DNA of 32,781 bases from an uncultured Eubacteriales bacterium (GTDB lineage Bacteria > Bacillota > Clostridia > Christensenellales > Aristaeellaceae), in assembly GCA_902760595.1 (NCBI GenBank), contig CACWHI010000027.1, positions 16,829 to 49,609 of the forward strand, in the 5' to 3' direction. The notes under the pieces were generated by a model that saw only the letters and a program-made list of their open reading frames with translations, did not search any database and was not told the origin of the DNA. This document shows, piece after piece, positions 1 to 7,087 of this stretch. The position numbers and the translations under genes are program-made. Position 1 is the stretch's first letter, and every line of letters starts with the position of its first letter.

Positions 1-18
1 CGTTCAGCCTCTGGATCG

Positions 19-49
19 AAAAAGCACCCTGCCCGTTGGGGCAAGGTGC
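19..49 (-). terminator. Terminator downstream of the aldo/keto reductase
   Basis: Arms 24-28 (GCACC) and 45-49 (GGTGC), extended by GCCC/GGGC inside, form a hairpin around a GTTG loop. On the minus strand it is followed by five T (A at 19-23). It lies about 80 bases past the stop of the leftward reductase gene and would end that transcript. Bases 1-18 hold nothing I recognise. Confidence 0.65.
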
Positions 50-82
50 CGTAGAGTTGCTTTGGATATTTCCTGTGTCTAC

Positions 83-110
83 TTGACAAGGGCGGATCAT
101 GCATTATAAC
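83..110 (+). promoter_or_regulatory. Possible promoter antisense to the reductase gene
   Basis: A consensus -35 TTGACA (83-88) is followed after 16 bases by TATAAC (105-110). It points right, into the 3' end of the reductase gene on the opposite strand, with no plausible rightward ORF behind it. It could drive an antisense transcript or be a chance match. Confidence 0.35.
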
Positions 111-129
111 GTGCAACAGCCCCGTCATT

Positions 130-1263
130 TCATTCCGTCAACTCGCTCCACGCCTGCTTCAGGCCGTCGATGATGCTCAGGTGCTGGGGGCAGGCCGCCT
201 CACAGGCGCCGCAGCCGACGCACTTGTCCGCGCCCTCGCCCTTTTCCCTGATCCGCTTTAGGTCCCAGCTGTGTCCAGGATCCGTATCATACAGGGAGAC
301 CTCGTTCCAGGCGGAGAAGACGCCGGGGATGTTCACGCCGTTGGGACAGGGCATACAGTAGCGGCAGCCGGTGCAGCCGATCTTCGTGCGGCTCAGGTAC
401 GCCGCGCGCACCCGGTCCATCAGCTCGCGCTCCTCCGCGCTCATGACGCCGGGGCCCACGCTGTCAAAGATGCGCAGGTTCTCGTCGATCTGCTCCGCCT
501 CGTTGCAGCCGGAGAGCACCACGGAGACCTCCGGATGGTCGCAGAGCCAGCGGAAGGCCCATTCCACGGGCGTGCGCCTGACCGGGAAGGCGTCGTACAG
601 CGCCTGCACGTTGGCCGGCGCCTTCGCCAGGCGTCCGCCCAGCAGGCCCTCCATGATCACCACCGGGATGCCCAGCCTTCCGGCCAGCTCCAGGCCCTTC
701 GTGCCCGCCTGGTTGTTCACGTCCATGAAGTTGTACTGGATCTGTACCATGTCCCAGTCGCTGTCGTTGATGATGTATTCAAAATCCTCATAGGAGCCGT
801 GGAAGGAGAAGCACTTGTAGCGGATCTTCCCGGCCTTTTTCATATCGTCGAAGAACTCCGGCGCGCCGATGGACTTGAAGTACTCCCAGCCCTTGCGGTC
901 GATTCCGTGCATCAGGTAGAAGTCGATATGATCTGTCTGCAGCTTGGCCAGCTCCTCGTCCAGCAGCGCCTGCATGCTCGCACGGTCATGCACGGCGTTC
1001 TCCGGCATCTTGGTGGCGATGGTCACTTTGTCGCGGTAGCCGTCCCGCAGGGCCTTCCCCACCACGATCTCCGAAGTCTTGCCCAGGTACACATATGCCG
1101 TATCCAGGTACGTGACGCCCCCGTCGATGGCGCGGCGGATCAGCGAAATGGCCTTCTGCTCGTCGATCGTACTGTCGCCGGAGGCCGGGCCGTTAAAGCG
1201 CATGCAGCCCAGGCCGAAGGCCGAGCCGCGTATGCCGAGTTTGCCGTAGGTGCGGTAGTTCAT
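130..1263 (-). CDS. Aldo/keto reductase with C-terminal 4Fe-4S ferredoxin domain
   Basis: A cytosolic NAD(P)H-dependent oxidoreductase of the aldo/keto reductase superfamily, 377 residues. The N-terminal TIM barrel (about 1-290) shows the catalytic tetrad Asp54, Tyr59, Lys85 and His119 (motifs LDTAYVY, ATKMP, LMHG). The C-terminal domain holds two ferredoxin-like cysteine sets (CTGCRYCMPCP and CVGCGACEAACP), expected to bind two 4Fe-4S clusters. The start at 1263 is chosen because GGGAGGAAACACC lies directly upstream; an ATG 30 bases further up lacks such a site. It is divergent from a MerR regulator and has a MerR-type 19-base-spacer promoter, so it is probably induced by an electrophile, aldehyde or redox signal. 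The true substrate cannot be read from sequence. Family call is firm. Confidence 0.95.
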   Translation of the reverse strand: MNYRTYGKLGIRGSAFGLGCMRFNGPASGDSTIDEQKAISLIRRAIDGGVTYLDTAYVYLGKTSEIVVGKALRDGYRDKVTIATKMPENAVHDRASMQALLDEELAKLQTDHIDFYLMHGIDRKGWEYFKSIGAPEFFDDMKKAGKIRYKCFSFHGSYEDFEYIINDSDWDMVQIQYNFMDVNNQAGTKGLELAGRLGIPVVIMEGLLGGRLAKAPANVQALYDAFPVRRTPVEWAFRWLCDHPEVSVVLSGCNEAEQIDENLRIFDSVGPGVMSAEERELMDRVRAAYLSRTKIGCTGCRYCMPCPNGVNIPGVFSAWNEVSLYDTDPGHSWDLKRIREKGEGADKCVGCGACEAACPQHLSIIDGLKQAWSELTE

Positions 1264-1323
1264 GGTGTTTCCTCCCTGTATATCCGGATTCACGCGCGGA
1301 ATTGTGCTTTCTCCGTATTTTGG

Positions 1324-1352
1324 TTGACGGATCAGATGAAAGCCTGTACAAT
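1324..1352 (+). promoter_or_regulatory. Promoter of the merR gene
   Basis: TTGACG (1324-1329), a 17-base spacer and TACAAT (1347-1352) make a strong housekeeping promoter pointing right. Transcription would start near 1359, just before the operator, so bound regulator would be expected to repress its own gene. Confidence 0.75.
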
Positions 1353-1353
1353 C

Positions 1354-1384
1354 ATCATAAACCTTAAAGTTGGCTCTAAGTCAA
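1354..1384 (-). promoter_or_regulatory. MerR-type promoter of the reductase gene
   Basis: Read on the minus strand: TTGACT (1379-1384), a 19-base spacer and TATGAT (1354-1359). The overlong 19-base spacer is the hallmark of promoters that MerR proteins activate by twisting DNA. The dyad operator fills the spacer. It overlaps the rightward merR promoter region back to back. Confidence 0.8.
1363..1380. promoter_or_regulatory. MerR-family operator (dyad)
   Basis: CTTAAAGTTGGCTCTAAG is an 18-base imperfect palindrome (CTTAAAG against CTCTAAG, one mismatch). It closely resembles the CTTAAAG-type dyads bound by the AdhR/NmlR branch of the MerR family. It sits inside the spacer of the leftward promoter. 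Confidence 0.75.
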
Positions 1385-1405
1385 TACTTCAAGGAGGTTT
1401 TTTCC

Positions 1406-1801
1406 GTGTACACGATCCAGGAGGTCTGCGAAAAGACGGGGCTGTCCCCCCACACCCTGCGCTATTATGAGAAGGAAGGGCTGCTGACCGGCGTCAGCCG
1501 CAGCCGGGGCGGGTTCCGCCAGTATTCCGACGAGGACCTGGAGGGCCTGGGCCTGATCTGCTGCCTCAAGAACACCGGCATGTCCCTGCAGGAGATCGCG
1601 CGCTTCGTACAGCTGACCCACGAGGGCGAGCACACCCTGAAGCAGCGGGTAGAGCTGCTGCGCGAACACCGCGAAAGCGTGATCGCCCGCATGGACGAAA
1701 TGCAGCGCTACCTGGACAAGGTGACCTGGAAGCTGGACTTCTTCAGCGGGAAGCTGAAGGAGTACGAGGAGCGGAGGGATAAGGTTAGGAGTGATGAGTG
1801 A
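1406..1801 (+). CDS. MerR family transcriptional regulator (AdhR/NmlR-like)
   Basis: A 131-residue one-component regulator. Residues 1-70 form the winged helix-turn-helix, starting YTIQEVCEKTGLSPHTLRYY, the standard MerR signature, followed by a long dimerisation helix (about 75-120). The GTG start at 1406 is preferred because AAGGAGG lies 8 bases upstream; the frame is open 12 codons further but without a ribosome site. It has no C-terminal cysteine cluster of the heavy-metal type. The divergent reductase and the dyad between the genes indicate it controls both. The last four codons and stop come from the left end of the repeat element that follows, so the natural C-terminus may have been altered. 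Confidence 0.9.
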   Translation: MYTIQEVCEKTGLSPHTLRYYEKEGLLTGVSRSRGGFRQYSDEDLEGLGLICCLKNTGMSLQEIARFVQLTHEGEHTLKQRVELLREHRESVIARMDEMQRYLDKVTWKLDFFSGKLKEYEERRDKVRSDE

Positions 1802-2010
1802 GGAGTGCAGGTACAATCTCCTCGGCTTTGCCTCAGAGATTGCTCAACTGTTGTGTACTTCATGCGTATTTTCGGCGTCACCGCTGCATCCACAAAAAAA
1901 TGATGCTATGCGGCAGGCAGAAACAAGCAAAGCGCACAGAATACAAGCATTGCCATCCAATGAAACGCCGTCAGGCGTTTCTACCGCAACTCCTCACTCC
2001 TCATTCATAG
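1785..2010. repeat. MITE-like element with inverted ends, no coding capacity
   Basis: A stretch of about 220 bases is bounded by near-identical inverted ends. The core GAGTGAGGAGT occurs at 1796-1806 and in inverted form at 1989-1999. Inside are two hairpins: CAATCTC/GAGATTG (1814-1842) and GAAACGCC/GGCGTTTC (1962-1981). No ORF with a ribosome site or protein-like composition lies within. This looks like a small non-autonomous mobile repeat. The left end overlaps the merR stop codon. Exact ends and any target duplication are not certain. Confidence 0.55.
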
Positions 2011-2020
2011 CTTCCCACTG

Positions 2021-2051
2021 AAAAAAACCGCGTCCCATACGGTCCGCGGTT
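2021..2051 (-). terminator. Terminator of the DUF4332 gene
   Basis: Arms AACCGCG (2026-2032) and CGCGGTT (2045-2051) pair. On the minus strand the hairpin is followed by seven T. It lies 17 bases past the stop of the leftward gene. Confidence 0.8.
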
Positions 2052-2067
2052 GCAAAAAAGCGGTTGC

Positions 2068-2472
2068 TCAGTATTCTACGATCCTCGGCAGCTCCTTGGC
2101 CTGCGCTACCCACTTCCTGACCATCTTCAGGTAGGGCACGCTGCGCACCAGGTGCTTCTCCTCATTGAGTTTTTCCATGGCGGCGGTCAGGTTTTCCGGA
2201 TTGCGCTGGGCCAGCTCCTTGACAGTATCCACGCCGGTGGCCTCCAGCAGCTCGGAATACTGGCCCGCGACGCCCTTGATGCGGAACAGGTCCGCGTGGT
2301 TGGTCCAGGTCAGGATCAGGTCTTCGGAGATCCCGGTCTTTTCAGCCAGGGCCTTCCGGTCCTTCTTGGTCTTGCACGCTTCCAGGTACTGCTCGACAGA
2401 GACGATGCCCGCCTCGTTCAGTTTGGCGCGGTAAACCTCGCCGATGCCTTCGATCTGCTCGATCTTTTTCAT
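2068..2472 (-). CDS. DUF4332 helix-hairpin-helix protein
   Basis: A 134-residue cytosolic protein of the DUF4332 type. It starts MKKIEQIEGIGEVYRAKL, a helix-hairpin-helix motif (IxGIGxxxxxxL). A second such motif follows near residues 66-90 (FRIKGVAGQYSELLEATGV). Such folds usually contact DNA or serve as protein docking units; the function of the family is unknown. The start at 2472 is chosen because AAAGG lies 9 bases upstream and because the IEGIG motif starts right after it; upstream in-frame ATG codons lack a well-placed site. It stands alone between its own promoter and terminator. Confidence 0.85.
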   Translation of the reverse strand: MKKIEQIEGIGEVYRAKLNEAGIVSVEQYLEACKTKKDRKALAEKTGISEDLILTWTNHADLFRIKGVAGQYSELLEATGVDTVKELAQRNPENLTAAMEKLNEEKHLVRSVPYLKMVRKWVAQAKELPRIVEY

Positions 2473-2529
2473 AAGGTTCATCCTTTCGTTTTCATTCATT
2501 TTGTGACGCATACCTGCGGATACGAACCT

Positions 2530-2558
2530 ATTATACATGATATAAGCCAAAATTGCAA
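2530..2558 (-). promoter_or_regulatory. Promoter of the DUF4332 gene
   Basis: On the minus strand: TTGCAA (2553-2558), 17 bases, then a perfect TATAAT (2530-2535). The transcript would start near 2523, leaving a 5' leader of about 50 bases. Confidence 0.75.
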
Positions 2559-2584
2559 GTCGATATTGGGAGGCTTTTTGCCAA

Positions 2585-3934
2585 ATGATTCAGGATATCG
2601 GAACCACCTTCGACCGTACCTTTGCCATCCGAACCGCCGCGCCCACGGACCCCGTGATCTGCTGCCGTCCGGAGGGCGTCTGCGCCGTTTCCAAAGCGCC
2701 GCTCGTCTTCCCCACCGCGGCGGATTTCGCGCCGGAGGAGCTGACCTATCTCTTCCGTGTGGGCGAGGAGGATTATTACCTCGCCCGCCGCGACCCCGGC
2801 ACTGCCTGGGAAACAGCCGACCGGCGCTTCCTGCGCACGGCGGAGCCGAGGCCCCGCGCTTTCGCGGCGGTCACGGGCATGCACCTGCACTACTGGTACA
2901 CGCGCAGCCGCTACTGCGGCCGGTGCGGCGCGGCGGCGGAGCCCTCCCGCACGGAGCGCGCCATGGTGTGCCCCAAATGCGGGAACACGGTCTATCCCGT
3001 CATCGCCCCGGCCGTGATCATCGGCGTGGTCCAGCGCGGGCGCATCCTGGTCTCCCACTACAGCGGCCGCCCCTACGGCGGGCTCGCGCTGCTGGCGGGC
3101 TTCTGCGAGATCGGCGAAACGCCGGAGGACACCGTGCGCCGCGAGGTGATGGAGGAGGTGGGGCTGCGTGTGACACGCACCCGCTATGCCGGCTCCCAGC
3201 CCTGGGGCTTCGATCACGACCTGCTGCTGGGCTATTACTGCGAGGTGGAGGACGGCGAGATCCGCGTGGACCGCAGCGAGCTGAAGGACGCCTACTGGCT
3301 GCGCCGCGACGAGCTGGGCGAGCTCGGGGACAGCTCCTCCCTGACGCTGACCATGATGGCCCGGTTCCGCGACGGCTACGAGCCCTTTCCCCCGGAGGCG
3401 GATCTCCACTTCCGTCACGCCCGCGCGGAGGAGCTGCCCCGGATCATGGAGATCTACGCCCGCGCGCGCGAATTCATGGCCGCCCACGGCAACCCGCGCC
3501 AGTGGGGCCAGAGCCACTGGCCGCCAGAAGCCCTGATTGCCCGGGACATCGAGCGCGGCCGCAGCTACGTCTGCGAGGCGGACGGGCAGCTGCAGGGCGT
3601 ATTCTACTACGATTTCTCGGCCGAAGCCGAGCCGGGCTACCGGAACATCGAGGAAGGCGCCTGGGCCTGCGGCCGGCCCTACGGGGTCGTGCACCGGGCC
3701 GCCTCCGCCGGCTTGCGTCCGGGCGTCGGCGCCGCCATGCTGCGCTGGGCGCTGCGCCAGGCCGGCTATCTGCGCATCGACACCCACCCGGACAACACCG
3801 TGATGCAGGGCCTCCTGAAAAAGCTGGGCTTCACGCGCCGCGGCGTCATCCACGTGGAGGAGGACAACGACCCGCGCTTCGCCTACGACATGATCCTGGA
3901 GGAGGGCGGGGACGACCGCCCGCTGGCCCGCTGA
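2585..3934 (+). CDS. NudC-type Nudix hydrolase fused to GNAT acetyltransferase
   Basis: A 449-residue two-domain enzyme. Residues 1 to about 265 match NADH pyrophosphatase/NAD-decapping NudC. They have an N-terminal domain, a zinc ribbon (Cys111/Cys114 in CGRCG, Cys129/Cys132 in CPKCG) and a full Nudix box starting at Gly172 (GFCEIGETPEDTV, then REVMEEVGL). The NudC-specific SQPW motif follows. NudC cleaves NAD(H) to NMN(H) and AMP and can remove NAD caps from RNA. Residues 274-449 form a GNAT fold with the acetyl-CoA loop LRPGVGAAML and the terminal NTVMQGLLKKLGF segment. The ATG has GGGAGG 11 bases upstream. The junction reads through with no frameshift, so the fusion appears real. The acetyl acceptor is unknown. 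Confidence 0.92.
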   Translation: MIQDIGTTFDRTFAIRTAAPTDPVICCRPEGVCAVSKAPLVFPTAADFAPEELTYLFRVGEEDYYLARRDPGTAWETADRRFLRTAEPRPRAFAAVTGMHLHYWYTRSRYCGRCGAAAEPSRTERAMVCPKCGNTVYPVIAPAVIIGVVQRGRILVSHYSGRPYGGLALLAGFCEIGETPEDTVRREVMEEVGLRVTRTRYAGSQPWGFDHDLLLGYYCEVEDGEIRVDRSELKDAYWLRRDELGELGDSSSLTLTMMARFRDGYEPFPPEADLHFRHARAEELPRIMEIYARAREFMAAHGNPRQWGQSHWPPEALIARDIERGRSYVCEADGQLQGVFYYDFSAEAEPGYRNIEEGAWACGRPYGVVHRAASAGLRPGVGAAMLRWALRQAGYLRIDTHPDNTVMQGLLKKLGFTRRGVIHVEEDNDPRFAYDMILEEGGDDRPLAR

Positions 3935-3987
3935 CGCCGGTTTCCGGACGTCCTGCCGCGCTTCACACGGAGGCACGAATTTTTGGC

Positions 3988-4016
3988 TTGAATTTTGATC
4001 ATGAATAGACTATAAT
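3988..4016 (+). promoter_or_regulatory. Promoter of the oligopeptide-transport operon
   Basis: TTGAAT (3988-3993), 17 bases, TATAAT (4011-4016). It is the only strong promoter found ahead of the seven-gene block that ends at the terminator near 12700. The 5' leader is about 80 bases. Confidence 0.75.
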
Positions 4017-4104
4017 AAGGAATCGGTTATATACCGATGAAATGCGGCAGTGAAATGCAGTATGGCGCTTCTGATTTTCCCGCGAAGGAGGATGGTCCGG
4101 CAGC

Positions 4105-4638
4105 TTGTCCAGAAATCGGTATGTAAAGGATTACCGGCTCGTGGAGAATGTGAACGGGCGCGGAAGGATCAGAACGACTTACGAGTATATCGGCGACGAT
4201 TATTATTTCATCGCCGATCGCGATGCGGTCCATGCGGCCAGGAAACGCCTGGCGGCGCTGTGCGCGGCCGGCTGGGCGGCCTTCATCGGCGCGCTGCTCC
4301 CCGTATCCGCCGCCGCCCGATCCCTGTATGTGATTCTTCCTTTTGTTGTGGCGTCATGGCCGCTCGCACTGCTGACCGGGCTCACAGCGTCGCTCTGCTT
4401 CGTTCACGAGCCTCTGGAGCACCGGCACGCGGACCGGCTGGAAAACCGTTTTCCGGCCTGCGCCGCCATCGTAATGATCCTGTGCGCGGTATCACTGGCC
4501 GGGGAAGGCGTCAACCTGGTCCTGAAAGCGCCGCTCCCGGCGGGCGACCTGGTATTTTCCGCGTGCGCGGCCATTCTGTTCGCCAGCGCGCTGTGTATCA
4601 AGCGCCTTCACCCGCGCCTGCTGTGCAGGGCAAAATAA
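4105..4638 (+). CDS. Conserved-looking four-TM membrane protein, first gene of the opp operon
   Basis: A 177-residue protein I do not recognise. The cytosolic N-terminus (about 1-48) is charged and aromatic (NGRGRIRTTYEYIGDDYYFI). Four hydrophobic segments follow, near residues 49-71, 74-101, 116-138 and 147-165, so it is probably a small integral membrane protein. The start is TTG at 4105, the only start in frame near the AAGGAGGA site at 4085-4092; the 13-base spacing is long. Its position between the operon promoter and the binding-protein gene suggests co-expression with the peptide transporter, for example as an accessory or regulator, but no domain supports a function. Confidence 0.75.
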   Translation: MSRNRYVKDYRLVENVNGRGRIRTTYEYIGDDYYFIADRDAVHAARKRLAALCAAGWAAFIGALLPVSAAARSLYVILPFVVASWPLALLTGLTASLCFVHEPLEHRHADRLENRFPACAAIVMILCAVSLAGEGVNLVLKAPLPAGDLVFSACAAILFASALCIKRLHPRLLCRAK

Positions 4639-4695
4639 CCGCTTATTATTCGCGGCTCGCGATTAATAAAATATTTACTCAGGAGGAACAAGGAA

Positions 4696-6951
4696 ATGGT
4701 CAAACTCAACAAGATTCTGTCCCTGGTTCTGGCTCTGGCTATGCTGTGCTCCGTGACGGGCGCTATGGCCGCCAGCTCCGAACCCGCGGCAGAAAAGAGC
4801 ATCCTGGTCTATGCGACCTCTACCTTCGGGCAGAAGTTCAGCCCCTTCTTCGCCACCACGGCGTATGATATGGAAGTGGTTGACCTGACCCAGATCGTCC
4901 TGCTGGCGGCTGACCGCGGCGGCGCTGTGATCAACGAAGGTATCGCCGGTACCGATGTGGACTACAACGGCACCAATTATAACTACAAGGGCGCGGGCAA
5001 CGTGGAAGTCGTCATGAACGACGACGGCTCCGTTGACTACAACCTGACCATGCGTGATGACATCGTCTTCTCCGATGGCGTTCCCGCCACGATCGACGAC
5101 GTGATCTTCGGCGTCTACGTGCTGTGCGATCCGACCTACGACGGCAGCTCCACCATCTACGCGCTGCCCATCGAAGGCATGAAAGAATACCGCACTGGTA
5201 TGGACAGCCGCGGCAACGTCATCTTCGCGGCCGGCAAGGGCGATGGCTATGTTGCCAATGACCTGTACACCGAAGAGCAGTACAACGCTTTCTGGAAGTA
5301 TTACGATGAAGAAGCCGGCGCCGCTTTCGCGCAGGAAATCGTCGACTACTGCATCAGCCACGGCTACAATGCTCCCACTGACTCCGTCGCTGTCTGCGCC
5401 GCGAACTGGGGCTTCAAGCTCGATGAGAACGCGACCGCTTATGACTTCTGGAACGCCATCGTGGCAGCTTATGATACCGTGGAAGAAGCTGAAGCGACTG
5501 AAACCGCCGGTTCCACCCGTCTGCAGCTGACCATCGCCGCTCTGGGCGCCGAATATGAAACCGGTGTGCAGACCGGTGAAGGCGCCGCCAACATCGCCGG
5601 CATCAGGAAAACCGGCGACTACAGCATGACCGTGCACATGACCAGCTACGACGCCACCGCCATCTACAATGTCGGCTTTGGCATCTATCCGCTGCATTAC
5701 TATGGCGACACGGCCCTGTATGACTATGACAACAACAGCTTCGGCTTCAAGAAGGGCGACCTGTCCGGCATCAAGGCCAAGAACACCCAGCCTCTGGGCG
5801 CCGGCGCCTACACCTATGACGGCTATGCCAACGGCGTTGTGACCCTGAAGGCGAACGCCAACTACTACAAGGGCGAGCCCAAGATCAAGAACCTGCTGCT
5901 GCAGGAGTCCGTGGACTCCGACTATGTGCCCGGCATCGTGACCGGCACCTTCGACGCCGCCCAGCCCTCCATCAATGACGACACCGTGAAGGCCATCAAG
6001 GACGCCAACACCGAAAAGGAACTGGTGGGCGACACCCTGACCACCGTGCTGGTCGACTATCGCGGCTACGGCTACCTGGGCATCAACGCTGACTTGGTCA
6101 ACGTGAACAACGAGCCCGCCTCCGACGCCTCCAAGGCGCTGCGCAAGGGCTTCATGACCCTGCTGTCCGTCTACCGCGACACCGTGATCAACTCCTACTA
6201 CGGCGACCGCGCCTCTGTGATTCAGTACCCGATCTCCAACACCTCCTGGGCCGCTCCGAAGCCCGCGGACGAAGGCTACAAGAATGCCTACTCCGTGAAG
6301 GTGGACGGCACCCCGATCTACGACGCTTCCATGAACGAAGAGCAGCGCTACGAGGCTGCCAAGCTGGCCGCGATCGATTACTTCAAGGCCGCCGGCTTCA
6401 CCTATGACGAAGCTACCGGCAAGTTCACCGATGTCGCGCAGACCTACGAAGTGATGATCCCCGGCCAGGGCCAGCAGGATCACCCGGCCTACGGCATCGC
6501 CGTCGCCGCCTCCAACGTCCTGGCTGAGCTGGGCATCACCCTGCAGGTCAACGACGTCGGCACCTCCGTGTGGAACAACGCGCTCGAATCCAACACCGCC
6601 ATGATGTGGGCGGCCGCCTGGCAGTCCACCGTTGACCCGGATATGACCCAGGTCTACTCCAGCGCCAACGCGCACGGCAAGGGCACCAACTCCAACCACT
6701 ACTCCGTGGATGACGCCGCTCTGGACGACCTGATCGCCCGCGGCCGCGCCAGCGCCGACACCGAAGAGCGCAAGTCCATTTACAAGGAAGCCATGGAAAT
6801 CATCCTTGACTGGGGCTGCGAACTGCCGCTGTATCAGCGCAAGGATTGCACCGTGTTCTCCACCCAGCGTGTTGATATCAACACCATTCCTCAGGATATG
6901 ACCCCCTACTGGGGCTGGTATGCTGAGATTGAGACGTTGGCCGTTAAGTAA
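4696..6951 (+). CDS. Peptide ABC transporter substrate-binding protein (family 5), enlarged
   Basis: Extracytoplasmic solute-binding protein of the OppA/DppA family that captures peptides for the permease. It has 751 residues against roughly 500-600 in usual members. A signal peptide covers residues 1-25 with a type I cleavage site (AMA before Ala26). The only cysteine there, Cys18, is preceded by Ala-Met-Leu, which is not a lipobox, so lipid anchoring is not supported. Family segments include the VFSDGVPATIDDVIFG block and the C-terminal ELPLYQRKDCTVF stretch. An extra, mostly helical and acidic insertion spans about residues 165-300. AGGAGG precedes the ATG. A strong hairpin follows the gene. 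Confidence 0.93.
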   Translation: MVKLNKILSLVLALAMLCSVTGAMAASSEPAAEKSILVYATSTFGQKFSPFFATTAYDMEVVDLTQIVLLAADRGGAVINEGIAGTDVDYNGTNYNYKGAGNVEVVMNDDGSVDYNLTMRDDIVFSDGVPATIDDVIFGVYVLCDPTYDGSSTIYALPIEGMKEYRTGMDSRGNVIFAAGKGDGYVANDLYTEEQYNAFWKYYDEEAGAAFAQEIVDYCISHGYNAPTDSVAVCAANWGFKLDENATAYDFWNAIVAAYDTVEEAEATETAGSTRLQLTIAALGAEYETGVQTGEGAANIAGIRKTGDYSMTVHMTSYDATAIYNVGFGIYPLHYYGDTALYDYDNNSFGFKKGDLSGIKAKNTQPLGAGAYTYDGYANGVVTLKANANYYKGEPKIKNLLLQESVDSDYVPGIVTGTFDAAQPSINDDTVKAIKDANTEKELVGDTLTTVLVDYRGYGYLGINADLVNVNNEPASDASKALRKGFMTLLSVYRDTVINSYYGDRASVIQYPISNTSWAAPKPADEGYKNAYSVKVDGTPIYDASMNEEQRYEAAKLAAIDYFKAAGFTYDEATGKFTDVAQTYEVMIPGQGQQDHPAYGIAVAASNVLAELGITLQVNDVGTSVWNNALESNTAMMWAAAWQSTVDPDMTQVYSSANAHGKGTNSNHYSVDDAALDDLIARGRASADTEERKSIYKEAMEIILDWGCELPLYQRKDCTVFSTQRVDINTIPQDMTPYWGWYAEIETLAVK

Positions 6952-7001
6952 GCATACTGCTGCCGTACCAGGCCCCGCCTGAGTATACGGCGCGTCTCCT
7001 C

Positions 7002-7037
7002 TGCACGGATGGAGGGCTTATACTCTCCATCCGTGCA
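7002..7037 (+). other. Perfect 13-bp hairpin between binding-protein and permease genes
   Basis: TGCACGGATGGAG (7002-7014) pairs perfectly with CTCCATCCGTGCA (7025-7037) around a 10-base loop. There is no proper T-run after it (ATTTCGCATTG). It is more likely a 3' mRNA stabiliser or partial attenuator inside the operon than a full terminator. Such elements often let the binding protein be made in excess over the membrane parts. Confidence 0.75.
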
Positions 7038-7087
7038 ATTTCGCATTGTTGCGATCTATTACCACTAAAGGAAAGTTGGGAAGACTC

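Noticed and set aside
271..1470. Long open frame on the plus strand opposite the reductase
   Set aside because: It is a shadow of the reductase gene: repetitive His/Val/Ala/Arg-rich composition, no ribosome site, no domain.
1801..2021. Short ORFs of 60-76 codons inside the repeat element
   Set aside because: No ribosome sites, composition driven by the repeat hairpins, and frames open on both strands by chance.
2050..4008. A 652-codon plus-strand frame across the DUF4332 and NudC genes
   Set aside because: It crosses two well-supported genes, a terminator and a promoter, and reads as Arg/Pro/Gly-rich noise typical of GC-rich shadows.
4675..6699. A 674-codon minus-strand frame opposite the binding protein
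   Set aside because: Val/Gly/His-rich mirror of the real gene, without start signals or family motifs.
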